Program-made: the position numbers and the translations under genes
Assembly: GCF_012911605.1 (NCBI RefSeq)
Contig: NZ_JAAMPT010000209.1
Coordinates: 186,001-250,000, forward strand
DNA from: Flavobacterium solisilvae
GTDB taxonomy: Bacteria > Bacteroidota > Bacteroidia > Flavobacteriales > Flavobacteriaceae
Length of the DNA: 64,000 bases
Reading direction: 5' to 3'
In this document: in pieces, positions 26,160-34,479 of the stretch
How positions within the stretch are numbered: the stretch's first letter is position 1
Layout of the letters: each line of letters starts with the position of its first letter
Notes under the pieces: model-generated
Database searches by the model: none
Seen by the model: only the letters and a program-made list of their open reading frames with translations
What the model was told of the DNA's origin: nothing

Positions 26160-26432
26160 AAACATTTTTCCGTTTAAATACATAAAAAATCGTTAAAATG
26201 CATTTTTATGTATAAAATTGTAGGTTTATAGCTATTTTATAATGATTGTATTTGTATGATTTTATTAGCGTTGAATGGCAGAAATTACATTCGAGTAGAT
26301 GGATTTTAGTAAAAAAGAGAATTTAAATTTACGAAATAATTGTAAATAAAATGAGATTTTTTCAAATAATTAACACTTTTATTTGCTGTCTCTTTTGTTC
26401 AAAAGAAATGTTTTTATTTTAAAAGAATGATA
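26160..26432. other. AT-rich intergenic stretch with no recognised gene
   Basis: The full gap runs from 26100 to 26432; the promoter box above takes its first part. The rest is very AT-rich, has stops in all frames within a few codons and only a weak inverted repeat (ACATAAAAA / TTTTTATGT near 26180-26212). I see nothing else in it. Confidence 0.6.
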
Positions 26433-26963
26433 TTAATCTGTGAAGTCATTATCGTCATATTCTTGGTTGATAATCGATATTCCTTTTTGAAGTAAAAGAT
26501 TATTTGGATAGGTAATTCGTTCGCCATCAGTGGTTTTTAGATTGACATGAAACGCACTTATATCTTCAATTTCAGCCTGAATAGGGAAATCCTTGTCGTG
26601 AATTTTAATGATATCACCAATTTTAAACGGGAAGAAGAAAAACAAAATAATCCCCGAAGTTACATTACTTAAAATTGACCATTGGGCAAACATAGCAACA
26701 CCAATAACTGTTGCTACTGAAGAAAAAGTAAGTAAAATATCGTCTTTGTTAACTCCCCAAATAATGATTAAAGCAATTACCGCAAGAATGTTTAATAAAA
26801 TGTGAATGTATTTGATAACCAAATTGGTTCTTTGCTCAAAAGTGTGATTGGTTTTGGCGTATTTTCTAACCAATTTTGCAAAGAAAAAACGAAGTATTAC
26901 CAATAAAAGTAAGGTAATACCAGTAGCAATCAATTCTTTGGAATAACTAGTTATAAAATTCAT
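26433..26963 (-). CDS. Short MscS-type mechanosensitive ion channel
   Basis: 176 aa. Three predicted membrane helices (about 9-30, 49-70, 80-110) are followed by the MscS beta domain with FPFKIGDIIKIHD and a YPNNLLLQKG segment. This is shorter than E. coli MscS (286 aa) because the C-terminal alpha/beta vestibule is missing. It probably relieves hypo-osmotic stress or conducts ions in the inner membrane. It starts 6 nt after the maf stop, at the end of the DUF2520-KdsC-UbiA-Maf run. Confidence 0.85.
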   Translation of the reverse strand: MNFITSYSKELIATGITLLLLVILRFFFAKLVRKYAKTNHTFEQRTNLVIKYIHILLNILAVIALIIIWGVNKDDILLTFSSVATVIGVAMFAQWSILSNVTSGIILFFFFPFKIGDIIKIHDKDFPIQAEIEDISAFHVNLKTTDGERITYPNNLLLQKGISIINQEYDDNDFTD

Positions 26964-26969
26964 GCTTTA

Positions 26970-27554
26970 TTATTTTAAGTTAGATAAATAACGATAGACT
27001 AAATCGGTTGGAAGACCAACGACATTAGTATATGAACCTTCAATTTTAGCAATGGCCATTAAGCCAATCCATTCCTGAATGCCATAAGCACCAGCTTTGT
27101 CAAACGGTTGGTACTTGTCGATGTAAAAAAGGATTTCAGCATCGCTTATTGGGTTAAAAGTAACGCGAGTAACACAGTTTAGAATGTCAATTTTATTTAT
27201 AGTTTTAAAACAAACGGATGTAATTACTTCGTGTGTTTTTCCCGCCATTGATTGAAGCATCAAGAATGCGTCTTGCTTGTCTTTTGGTTTGCCCAAAGCT
27301 TTGTTGTCAAGCCAAACAATAGTATCGCTCGTAACAATGATTTCGTTAGGTTGGATATCATTATCAAAAGCTGCTGATTTTAATTTGGCTAAATAGTTAG
27401 TAATTTCAACGCCTTGCAAAGTATCAGGATAGATTTCTTCGACTTCTTTTATTCGGATTTCAAAATCTAAGTCCAGTTCTTTAAAAAACTGTTGTCTCCG
27501 TGGCGAACCCGAAGCTAAAACTATTTTATAGTCTTTTAATTTTTCTCTAAGCAT
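26970..27554 (-). CDS. maf: Maf-type nucleoside triphosphate pyrophosphatase
   Basis: 194 aa from the ATG at 27554. This start fits the family N-terminus (IVLASGSPRR at 11-20); an upstream ATG at 27578 would lie inside the preceding gene. Maf proteins hydrolyse dTTP/UTP or modified nucleotides and act as house-cleaning enzymes. The TSDTIV and KPKD blocks with the catalytic Asp are present. The reading frame overlaps the UbiA gene by 8 nt, so translation is coupled. Confidence 0.9.
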   Translation of the reverse strand: MLREKLKDYKIVLASGSPRRQQFFKELDLDFEIRIKEVEEIYPDTLQGVEITNYLAKLKSAAFDNDIQPNEIIVTSDTIVWLDNKALGKPKDKQDAFLMLQSMAGKTHEVITSVCFKTINKIDILNCVTRVTFNPISDAEILFYIDKYQPFDKAGAYGIQEWIGLMAIAKIEGSYTNVVGLPTDLVYRYLSNLK

Positions 27555-28473
27555 TGAATTTGATGTTAAGATTAACAATTAAAATAAACAAAATACCGAA
27601 GAAAATAACCGCTTTCATCACGTTGCTCAACAAGTGAAACTCTTTTTGTGTGGTAGCGGTCCAAACCTTTACTACAGCAAAAATCATCGGGCTAACCAAG
27701 AACACTAATGCATAAATAGTGGCAATATATAAACCTGAATTCATCAAATGATTGTTGATGTACCAAAGTAGTATTACTGTGGCAATGGCAGTGATTACCG
27801 CTACTACTTTTGCGGTTCTCGAAACACCAAGAACGATAGGCAATGTTCTCATACCTTGATTGTAATCGCCGTTTATATCTTCTAAATCTTTGATAATTTC
27901 TCTGATAAAGTTAAGTAAGAATGCAAAAACCGCATAGTCAAAAAGCAGTTCTAACCAAAGCATCATTTGAAAGCGATTGACTTGATCTGTAGCTGGTATG
28001 ATATCGAATAAACCAACAATAATTACGCTCAAAGCCAAAGCCAATGAAACTAAAATATTACCGATAACGGCTATTTGTTTAAAACTCGTAGCATAGATAT
28101 AAAGCAATAACGAAGTGATGATGAATATGCCAAAAAAGTTATCTCTATAAATTAAATTCGACAAGTAAAACCCAATCAAAGCTCCGGAAATGGTAAATCC
28201 AAAATAAAGGTTGTATGCCATGCTTTCGCTAATACTTTTTCCAACAATTACTTGATTAGGTCTATTGATACTATCGGTTTCTTGATCCATAATATCGTTT
28301 ATGATATAACCTCCAGCCGCAATAAAAACGGTAGCTAAAACCAACAAAGCAAATTGCCAATCCGCCAAAGCCAATTCAACCTTTTGCAATTTTAAAAAAC
28401 CATAACGAATGATGCATTGCATCAAAGCAATCATCAGTAAATTTTGAAAACGTATTAATTTCAAGTACTTCAT
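27547..28473 (-). CDS. UbiA-family prenyltransferase (geranylgeranylglycerol-phosphate geranylgeranyltransferase-like)
   Basis: 308 aa with about nine membrane helices. The two Asp-rich motifs of UbiA enzymes are visible: NDIMDQETD at 59-67 and DLEDINGDYNQG near 196-207. These bind Mg2+-prenyl diphosphate. Flavobacterial proteins of this type are usually annotated after the archaeal lipid enzyme rather than MenA or UbiA; the acceptor is not established. It sits between the KdsC-like and maf genes in a conserved run. Confidence 0.85.
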   Translation of the reverse strand: MKYLKLIRFQNLLMIALMQCIIRYGFLKLQKVELALADWQFALLVLATVFIAAGGYIINDIMDQETDSINRPNQVIVGKSISESMAYNLYFGFTISGALIGFYLSNLIYRDNFFGIFIITSLLLYIYATSFKQIAVIGNILVSLALALSVIIVGLFDIIPATDQVNRFQMMLWLELLFDYAVFAFLLNFIREIIKDLEDINGDYNQGMRTLPIVLGVSRTAKVVAVITAIATVILLWYINNHLMNSGLYIATIYALVFLVSPMIFAVVKVWTATTQKEFHLLSNVMKAVIFFGILFILIVNLNIKFNA

Positions 28474-28531
28474 CCTAACATTCTATTTCTAAACTCTATT
28501 AAACTTCCAACTCCAAACTCCCAACTTCAGA

Positions 28532-29065
28532 CTAATCATGTTTCCCATTATAATACAAATGCCATTTTCCTTGTACTTTCATCACTTGTTCAATGACTTC
28601 ACGAACGGCACCTTTTCCACCATTTTTATGCGAAATATATTTGGAAATCGCTTTAATTTCAGGACTTGCATCTTGTGGACACGTTGGTAAACCTACTAAT
28701 TGCATCACATGGTAATCGGGAATGTCATCGCCCATGTATAAAACGTGTTCTGGATTGATGTTGTACAATGCGGCATATTCATTGAACGTAGCTACTTTAT
28801 CTGGCGAAGCCAAATGAATATCATTAATACCTAAATTTTTCAATCGGATGCGAACGCCATCGTTGTTTCCGCCCGAAATGATACAAACGTTGTAACCACT
28901 TTCGATAGCTGCTTTCATCGCAAAACCGTCACGAATGTTCATAATACGAAGCATTTCTCCTTTTTCAGTAACATGAACAGAACTATCAGTTAATACGCCA
29001 TCTACATCAAAGATGAAAGTCGTAATATCGTTCATGAGTTCTTTATAGCTTTTTTTCATGGTCAA
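28532..29065 (-). CDS. KdsC-type HAD phosphatase (KDO-8-phosphate phosphatase family)
   Basis: 177 aa without a cap domain, the size of KdsC, which dephosphorylates 3-deoxy-D-manno-octulosonate-8-phosphate for LPS. Motif I is FDVDGVLTD with Asp20 and Asp22. SGG is motif II, and YMGDDIPD is the acidic motif IV. The start at 29065 overlaps the DUF2520 gene by 23 nt. A later ATG at 29059 is also possible. Related sugar phosphatases share these motifs, so the substrate is likely but not certain. Confidence 0.85.
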   Translation of the reverse strand: MTMKKSYKELMNDITTFIFDVDGVLTDSSVHVTEKGEMLRIMNIRDGFAMKAAIESGYNVCIISGGNNDGVRIRLKNLGINDIHLASPDKVATFNEYAALYNINPEHVLYMGDDIPDYHVMQLVGLPTCPQDASPEIKAISKYISHKNGGKGAVREVIEQVMKVQGKWHLYYNGKHD

Positions 29066-29804
29066 TAATTGATTTTGTGAGCAATTTATAGATTTCTTTT
29101 TGGTTGTGGTCTTTTAAAAAAGTTAAATGACTATTGATAGTAGTAGTATCATTGCGTTTTGCTGGACCAGTTTGCGCAGCCGTTGGCGATAGCAGTTGTA
29201 CTTTGTTGGCAGTTTCTGCAATTAATGGTTTTAAAAGGTCAAAATCCAGCTGGTTTTCTTCACATATTTCATTTCCAATAGCATACAGGTGGTTTACAAA
29301 ATTAGAAACAAAAACAGCTGCTACGTGCAAAGCTTTTCGTTGTGCTGAGGAAACGTTATACACTACATCGGAACAACTTTTTGCCAAAGTTTCAAGCGTT
29401 TTAAAGTCAGCTTCATTTTCGGCTTCGATGCAAATAGGTATTTCCTTGAAATTAACAGCTTTGGTTTTAGAAAATGTTTGTAATGGATAAAAAACACCTT
29501 TTCGGTTTTTGTCATTCAAATCAGTCATAGCAACACTTCCTGAAGTATGTACAACCAATTGATTGCCGAAAGGAATTTGGCTCGACACGTCTTGAATGGC
29601 ATTGTCGCTAACCGAAATAATATAAACATCTGCTTTTTTAATTTCTGAAAAAGTAGAAGTTAGCAACGATGAATCGAGTAGGTGAGATAACTTGGTTACA
29701 TCGCGTGCCACTACTTGAACCAACTCAATTTGATTACTTTCTTTAAAAGCTACAATCAAATGTTGCGCTACATTTCCAGCACCTATTACTACTACTTTAG
29801 TCAT
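29043..29804 (-). CDS. Rossmann/DUF2520 oxidoreductase-like protein
   Basis: 253 aa. The N-terminal Rossmann domain has GAGNVAQH at 8-15, resembling F420-dependent NADP reductase and ProC. The C-terminal DUF2520 helical domain (about 130-253) contains RKALHVAAVFVSNFVNHLY and GPAKRNDTTT. The fold matches 6-phosphogluconate-dehydrogenase-like enzymes, but no substrate is known. It heads the run through KdsC, UbiA, Maf and MscS. The promoter box 6 nt before the ATG implies a nearly leaderless mRNA. Confidence 0.85.
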   Translation of the reverse strand: MTKVVVIGAGNVAQHLIVAFKESNQIELVQVVARDVTKLSHLLDSSLLTSTFSEIKKADVYIISVSDNAIQDVSSQIPFGNQLVVHTSGSVAMTDLNDKNRKGVFYPLQTFSKTKAVNFKEIPICIEAENEADFKTLETLAKSCSDVVYNVSSAQRKALHVAAVFVSNFVNHLYAIGNEICEENQLDFDLLKPLIAETANKVQLLSPTAAQTGPAKRNDTTTINSHLTFLKDHNQKEIYKLLTKSIIDHEKKL

Positions 29805-29809
29805 AATGG

Positions 29810-29817
29810 CAAAAGTA
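29810..29817 (-). promoter_or_regulatory. -7 promoter box of the DUF2520-KdsC-UbiA-Maf-MscS run
   Basis: On the minus strand this reads TACTTTTG, and the ATG follows only 5 nt later, so the transcript would be leaderless or nearly so. Confidence 0.55.
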
Positions 29818-29989
29818 CTAAAATTAGCAAGATCTTAAAAATTTGAAATTAGAATTTAGAATTTAGAAAATTGAGGAAAGAGTATGGTTTTTTAAATTGA
29901 TGGAGTACCACAACCATACCGTTGCTGTACTGGAGTTCCTACCTTTGAGTGGACGAATTGATTAAGACCTTATGCTGTAACTTTACAAA

Positions 29990-30280
29990 ATGGAAAGACA
30001 GATAAGAATTTACAGTTTAGAATTTAAGCTAAAGGCAGTAGAATTGAGCAATCAAAGAGGTAGCTTGGTAAGTGTTGCAAACGAATTAAATGTTAGTTCG
30101 GATAATATAAAACGTTGGAATAAAGAGTTTAATCAAGGAAAATTGACAGGCAAGACTACACCTGTGAGAAGCAAAGAGGAAGAAGAAGTGATACGATTGC
30201 GAAAAGAATTGGCTGATGTAAAAATGGATCGTGACATATTAAAAAAGGCAGTTGGCATCTTCTCCAAGAGCGACAAGTAA
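29990..30280 (+). CDS. IS3-family transposase OrfA (helix-turn-helix, leucine-zipper protein)
   Basis: 96 aa. Residues 5-50 form a helix-turn-helix (YSLEFKLKAVELSNQRG, then SVANELNVSSDNIKRW). Residues 62-85 form the coiled-coil region (EEEEVIRLRKELADVKMDRDI). It binds IS ends and, alone, often regulates transposition. At the end of the coiled coil the gene carries A-AAA-AAG, the standard -1 slippery site used by IS3 elements to make the OrfAB transposase. Confidence 0.9.
   Translation: MERQIRIYSLEFKLKAVELSNQRGSLVSVANELNVSSDNIKRWNKEFNQGKLTGKTTPVRSKEEEEVIRLRKELADVKMDRDILKKAVGIFSKSDK
30241..30247 (+). promoter_or_regulatory. -1 programmed frameshift heptamer (A AAA AAG)
   Basis: In the orfA frame the codons are TTA AAA AAG, so A-AAA-AAG is correctly phased for -1 slippage. 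The -1 frame is open through 30328 and into orfB, encoding an in-frame link that ends ...QVKYKFIQCYKSEFSVEKM. Confidence 0.7.
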
Positions 30281-30327
30281 AATATAAATTTATCCAATGC
30301 TATAAATCTGAATTTTCAGTCGAGAAG

Positions 30328-31166
30328 ATGTGTTTTGTTTTTAAAGTAAGTAAAAGTGGTTATTATAAATGGCTGGTGAGAACACCATCAAAAAGAGAAT
30401 TATACAATCTATTCTTGTTTGAAGAAATTAAAAGAATTTATTACCAAAGCAAAAGAAGATATGGCAGTCCACGGATAGCAAAAGAATTGGAAATGCTAGG
30501 ATATAAAGTATCCAAACAATTAGTTAGAAAGCTAATGAAAAAATCTAATTTGCAAAGTATTGTAAAACGAAAATTTAAAATAACTACCAATTCTTCCCAC
30601 AAATATGCTGTTGTAGAAAATAAATTGAACAGAGAATTTACTGTTATTAAAGAAAATACAGCTTGGGTTTTAGACATCACTTATATCAGCACTGGTCAAG
30701 GCTGGTTGTGTTTAACATCAGTAATTGACTTGTTTGACAGAAAAGTGATTGGTTGGTCATTAAGCAACACAATGAGAGCAAAAGATACTAGCTTGCAGCT
30801 TTTAAAATGGCTTTAATTAATAGACCAATTAAAAATAATCAATCGTTGATTTTTCATTCAGATAGAGGAATACAATATGCTTGCGAAGAATTTGTATCCG
30901 AATTAAATAGGCATAAATCTATAATCAGAAGCATGTCTAGAAAAGGAAATTGTTGGGACAATGCCGTAGCCGAAAGTTTTTTTAAAACATTAAAAGTAGA
31001 ACTGATTTATCAAAATCGCTATCAAACCAGACAAGAAGCAGAATTATCAATCTTTGAATACATAGAAACATTTTATAACACAAAAAGAAGACACAAACAA
31101 TTAAATAATTTAACTATTTTAGAGCATCAAAAACTAATTAACAACTATTTAAAAATGGTGGCTTAA
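30328..31166 (+). pseudogene. IS3-family transposase OrfB (DDE integrase), interrupted by a -1 frameshift
   Basis: The first part (30328-30816) carries the HTH_21 region and the first two Asp of the rve core (WVLDITYIS and SVIDLFDR). The second part (30807-31166, other frame) carries [11 protein letters not shown] with the Glu and the C-terminal [10 protein letters not shown] block. The break is at the A-tract 30804-30807. One extra A would restore an intact protein of usual length ([10 protein letters not shown]). It is either a disabling one-base deletion or, less likely, a second recoding site, because T-TTA-AAA at the junction is itself a slippery heptamer. Confidence 0.85.
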
Positions 31167-31243
31167 GGTCTATGAAAAATTGTCCACTTTTTTTATAGGA
31201 ATTCCACAATCAAATATAATAAATATTTTCAATTGATTTTAAT

Positions 31244-32566
31244 TTACTTACTTGATTTACTCAGAATAAAATATCCTAAAACACCACCGATTATTGAGGC
31301 TGTAAAAATTCCAATTTTGGCTTGTACCATATATTCTTCATGAGTAAATGCCAATGATGTGATGAATAGCGACATCGTGAAACCGATAGCTGCCAATAGT
31401 CCTAAACCAAACAAATTTCTAACATTCATTCCGGTTGGAAACGGAGCAATTTTTAGCTTGACAAAAGCCATTGTAAACCCTACAACACCAATAACTTTAC
31501 CTAATAACAAACCAAGCGCAACACCAATTGCAACATTGGTACTAAATAGCTGATCTACATCAATATCTAGCGAAACTCCAGCATTTGCAATAGCAAAAAT
31601 AGGAATAATAAAAAAGGTAACTAATGGATGCATAGCATGTTCCAAGCGTTGTAGTGGTGGAATTGCGCTATTAGTATCTTTTTTAATTTCGTCTAAAAGA
31701 TGCAATTGATCATGGGTTAAAGTTGGGATTTTATTATTGGGATCAATCGAACTAAATTCTGATAAGTATTTTTGAATTTTAGTATAATAATCACTTTCTT
31801 TTATTTTTACATCAGCAGGAATGGTAAATGCCGCTAAAACCGCTGCAATTGTAGCATGAACTCCCGAAAGTAAAAACGCAATCCAAACACCAATAATACC
31901 TACAAAGGCATAAAATAAAATATTTCTAATTCCCATTTTGTTTCCAGCATACATAATTAAAATGAAGCCTAAACCAATGGCTAAACTCGTCATTGAAATA
32001 TCAGAAGTGTAGAAAAATGCGATGACTAGAACTGCTCCTAAATCGTCAACAATCGCTAAAGCGGTTAAAAATACTTTTAAACTCACCGGAATTTTACTTC
32101 CTAAAAGGTATAAAACGCCCAGAGCAAAAGCAATATCGGTAGCCATTGGAATTCCCCAACCGCTGTGAACTTCGCCTACTGGATTAAATGCTAGATAAAT
32201 TAGTGCTGGAACAATCATTCCGCCAAGTGCAGCACCAATAGGCAACAATGCTTTTCGTGGATTAGAAAGTTCGCCACCAACAATTTCTCGTTTTAATTCT
32301 AAACCAACCACAAAAAAGAAAATCGACATCAATCCGTCGTTTATCCAATGGTGAAAGGTGTAATCTAGAAATGGTTTTCCATCAAATAGAAATCCTAGTT
32401 TGTGTTCTAAAAAATGATGATAATCATGTGATAAAGGCGAATTTGCTAATATCAAAGCAATTATAACACTGATGCCAAGTACAATTCCGCCTGCTTTTTC
32501 CTGTTGCATAAATTTTCGAATAGGATAAGTAACACGGTCAATTGTAGAATAATTTTGTTCGGTCAT
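31244..32566 (-). CDS. nhaA: Na+/H+ antiporter NhaA
   Basis: 440 aa inner-membrane protein with about 12 helices. The ion-binding pair Asp174-Asp175 lies in ALAIVDDLGAVL, the homologue of E. coli Asp163/164. The block SIFFFVVGLELKRE follows helix 2, and a cytoplasmic loop at 255-300 is longer than in E. coli. It exchanges Na+ or Li+ for protons in pH and salt homeostasis. It is monocistronic with a TAATTTTG box. The IS3 element lies 37 nt beyond its 3' end. Confidence 0.95.
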   Translation of the reverse strand: MTEQNYSTIDRVTYPIRKFMQQEKAGGIVLGISVIIALILANSPLSHDYHHFLEHKLGFLFDGKPFLDYTFHHWINDGLMSIFFFVVGLELKREIVGGELSNPRKALLPIGAALGGMIVPALIYLAFNPVGEVHSGWGIPMATDIAFALGVLYLLGSKIPVSLKVFLTALAIVDDLGAVLVIAFFYTSDISMTSLAIGLGFILIMYAGNKMGIRNILFYAFVGIIGVWIAFLLSGVHATIAAVLAAFTIPADVKIKESDYYTKIQKYLSEFSSIDPNNKIPTLTHDQLHLLDEIKKDTNSAIPPLQRLEHAMHPLVTFFIIPIFAIANAGVSLDIDVDQLFSTNVAIGVALGLLLGKVIGVVGFTMAFVKLKIAPFPTGMNVRNLFGLGLLAAIGFTMSLFITSLAFTHEEYMVQAKIGIFTASIIGGVLGYFILSKSSK

Positions 32567-32591
32567 TGTTTTTTATTTTTTTAGAATAGTA

Positions 32592-32599
32592 CAAAATTA
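32592..32599 (-). promoter_or_regulatory. -7 promoter box for nhaA
   Basis: On the minus strand this reads TAATTTTG, 26 nt upstream of the nhaA ATG. Confidence 0.55.
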
Positions 32600-32702
32600 C
32601 GTTTTTAAAAAAGGATTAACAAACGATGATAAAAGCAAAAGCAACGAATACTAGTGTAAAAAGTTTTCGTTGCTTGTTATTTTTTGAAAAAGAAACTAAA
32701 AA

Positions 32703-33161
32703 TTAATTCCAATTGTCAATTTTGAAGTCATCAGGCGATGGTTTTCCTTTTCCGGTTTCAACAAATTCTTTTAAGCTAATTAAAAAAGTTGCCCATTTCA
32801 TACTGCAATGTGACATAAATTCAACTTCTTCGCGCCAAACGCTGTGTTGAAATAAAACGATAGTATAATTTTCTTCTTGAGCTAAATTGAACGTTACTTT
32901 GGTATCAATCCATTCATTTGGACCAGAAACAAACTTCTATTGCACGGTTTTATTAGGATTTAAAACGGTAACTTCCATTTCCATGCTGCCTAATTCTTCT
33001 CCGTTGAGCGTATTAAATCGAACACAAATCGTTTTCCCAATTTCGGATGTTCCCGTTGTATCATTTGTCCACCAATTTGAAATTCCATCCGTTGTGGCTA
33101 ATGCTTCATAAACTTTTTGTACAGAAGATTGTATGCCTATTCTCTGATTGATATTTGCCAT
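32703..33161 (-). pseudogene. SRPBCC/AHSA1-like protein gene with an in-frame nonsense codon
   Basis: The frame runs 153 codons from ATG 33161 to TAA 32703 and is interrupted by TAG at 32937-32939 (codon 75). The N-terminal half (IGIQSSVQKVYEALATTDGISNWW) and the C-terminal half (KFVSGPNEWIDTKVTFNL ... MSHCSMKWATFLISLKEF) together form a complete AHSA1/START-type domain of about 150 aa. Family members usually have Trp at the stop position (VxWxxxxGP), and TGG to TAG is a single change. A sequencing error or readthrough would restore it. Confidence 0.75.
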
Positions 33162-33299
33162 TTTTGAATGGATTAGTTTTAATTATTTGTGTATTCGAAG
33201 ATACAAAAAGTTGAAAATCAGTTGCGTTTTTTGTCTTCAAAAACCAACCTCTTTTAAATTGATTTGAAATAGGTGTTTTTTTGGAATTATTTTGAAAAA

Positions 33300-33342
33300 A
33301 AGGAAGTTGTGTAACGGTTACGTGTGTTGGCGGATCGGCAAA
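33300..33342. other. Possible cassette-like 3' element with GTAAC-G-GTTAC inverted repeat
   Basis: Directly after the stop of the GIY-YIG-like gene lies a GC-richer stretch with GTAACGGTTAC at 33311-33321 and a following GTGTGTTGGCGGATCGGC. It stands out from its AT-rich surroundings. I recall similar 'AACGGTTACG...GCGGA' segments behind accessory genes in Bacteroidota, but cannot verify this here. Confidence 0.3.
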
Positions 33343-33825
33343 TTAGTCAGTTAGATTTGCAAATGGTCTTTTTCCATATTCCTTTTTAAACAATTCGATG
33401 TGGTCTTTTTCGACTTTTCTTGGTTCTTCTTTATCTAATATTTTCCAACAAATTAATAATTCTTGCGAGTTTTCAATTTGCCAAATATATCTTCCGCCCC
33501 AATGACCAACTTTTTTACCAAGACCAAAGTTTAAATATTGTTTTAATCTCGATTGTAATGTTGCGCTACCGTCAAGACTTCCAGCTTTTCCGATGTAAAT
33601 AATTTCAGTATTTTCTATCCAATTTTGTTCTAATTCTAGAATGCTTACGTTTGGATTTTTGTCTTTAAAAAAACCACCTGTTCCAATGTTAAGAAATCTT
33701 TGTTTTCCTCTTTTTAAGTTTAAAACATAATAAATTCCCATGCTTTTCGGAATTACTGATGAGTTTCTTTGAAGTTCTTCAATAGTTAAAAAACCTTGAA
33801 AACCTAATTTTTTGTATTTATCCAT
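33343..33825 (-). CDS. Divergent GIY-YIG-like protein of unknown function
   Basis: 160 aa. GIYYV is at 30-34 and YIGKA at 77-81, with an unusual ~40-residue spacing that includes a loop (GKQRFLNIGTGGFFKDKN). A helix with Arg93 (LQSRLKQY) and a late Glu139 (KVEKDHIELFKKEYGKRP) fit the catalytic Arg and metal-binding Glu of GIY-YIG nucleases. Activity is unproven. It overlaps the end of the upstream gene by 8 nt, so the two are one unit. The pair is AT-rich, lacks close relation to its neighbours, and follows a broken gene, which suggests acquired DNA. Confidence 0.6.
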   Translation of the reverse strand: MDKYKKLGFQGFLTIEELQRNSSVIPKSMGIYYVLNLKRGKQRFLNIGTGGFFKDKNPNVSILELEQNWIENTEIIYIGKAGSLDGSATLQSRLKQYLNFGLGKKVGHWGGRYIWQIENSQELLICWKILDKEEPRKVEKDHIELFKKEYGKRPFANLTD

Positions 33826-34342
33826 TTTTTAAAAACTTTTTGTCTTCATTATGAAATAAACTGTTTTTTAAAATCAAATATTTGTTTCCGTCCAAATCTT
33901 CAATTTTTTGTTCTTCAATATTTTCAAAATTATTTTCTTTATAGAAATTAAGTTCATCTACAAGTTCTTCAATTCTTTCTTCAAAATTTTCTAATAAAGA
34001 ACCAAATAAAACTAAATCATTTTCTTGATTGTCGTCTTGACAAAAATACAAATTCAGAGTTGGTATTGTAAAAGTTTCAATATCACTTTTTAAAATTTCT
34101 AACCAATTTTTAATATTTCCATCTTCTTTTTCTTTGCTAAAAATGTCTAAATAAGAATTGTATCTTTCAATCGCTTCGCTTCTTGATAAAAATGGGTTTT
34201 TATTTTTAAAAATTAGTTCAACTTCTCTTTCATTTTTTTCATTTTCCAAAACTTCAAAATATGAAATGATTATTTTGTAAAAAGGTGTTGATGTTCTCAT
34301 TAATGTTTTTTTATTACGATTTTCCACTATTGTCTGCAACAT
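33818..34342 (-). CDS. Hypothetical acidic protein, partner of the GIY-YIG-like gene
   Basis: 174 aa, rich in Glu, Asn, Lys and Phe, with no signal peptide. Residues 115-150 (LLENFEERIEELVDELNFYKENN) probably form a coiled coil. I do not recognise a family. The start could be ATG 34342 or the internal ATG 34300 (MRTSTPFYK), which looks like a better folded start; the longer form is given. It overlaps the next gene by 8 nt (ATGGATAA). Its AT-rich composition stands out from housekeeping neighbours. Confidence 0.65.
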   Translation of the reverse strand: MLQTIVENRNKKTLMRTSTPFYKIIISYFEVLENEKNEREVELIFKNKNPFLSRSEAIERYNSYLDIFSKEKEDGNIKNWLEILKSDIETFTIPTLNLYFCQDDNQENDLVLFGSLLENFEERIEELVDELNFYKENNFENIEEQKIEDLDGNKYLILKNSLFHNEDKKFLKNG

Positions 34343-34479
34343 GTTCTATTTATAAATAATCACAAGTACTTACAAACCTTTATTAGTACTTACAATCGTA
34401 AATATATAAAATAAATTATCAAACCAATATATTAGAAAAACAAATAGTAGTATCTTTCAAAAAAATTAAAACCATCACT

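Larger units (their letters stand above)
29931..31206 (+). mobile_element. IS3-family insertion sequence, about 1276 bp
   Basis: Two overlapping-frame transposase genes (orfA, orfB with DDE motif) lie between imperfect terminal inverted repeats. The ends are TGGAGTTCCTA at 29931-29941 and its counterpart TAGGAATTCCA at 31196-31206. The repeats continue inward with AGTGGAC (29948 and 31182-31188) and end with AGACCTTA. Termini are TG...CA as usual for IS3. No convincing target duplication is seen. A hairpin (GTATGGTT / AACCATAC) lies just outside the left end. orfB is frameshifted, so this copy may be inactive. Confidence 0.85.

Noticed and set aside
29925-31210. Target-site duplication of the IS3 element
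   Set aside because: Bases outside the two ends (TAC on the left, CAA on the right) do not match, so none is claimed.
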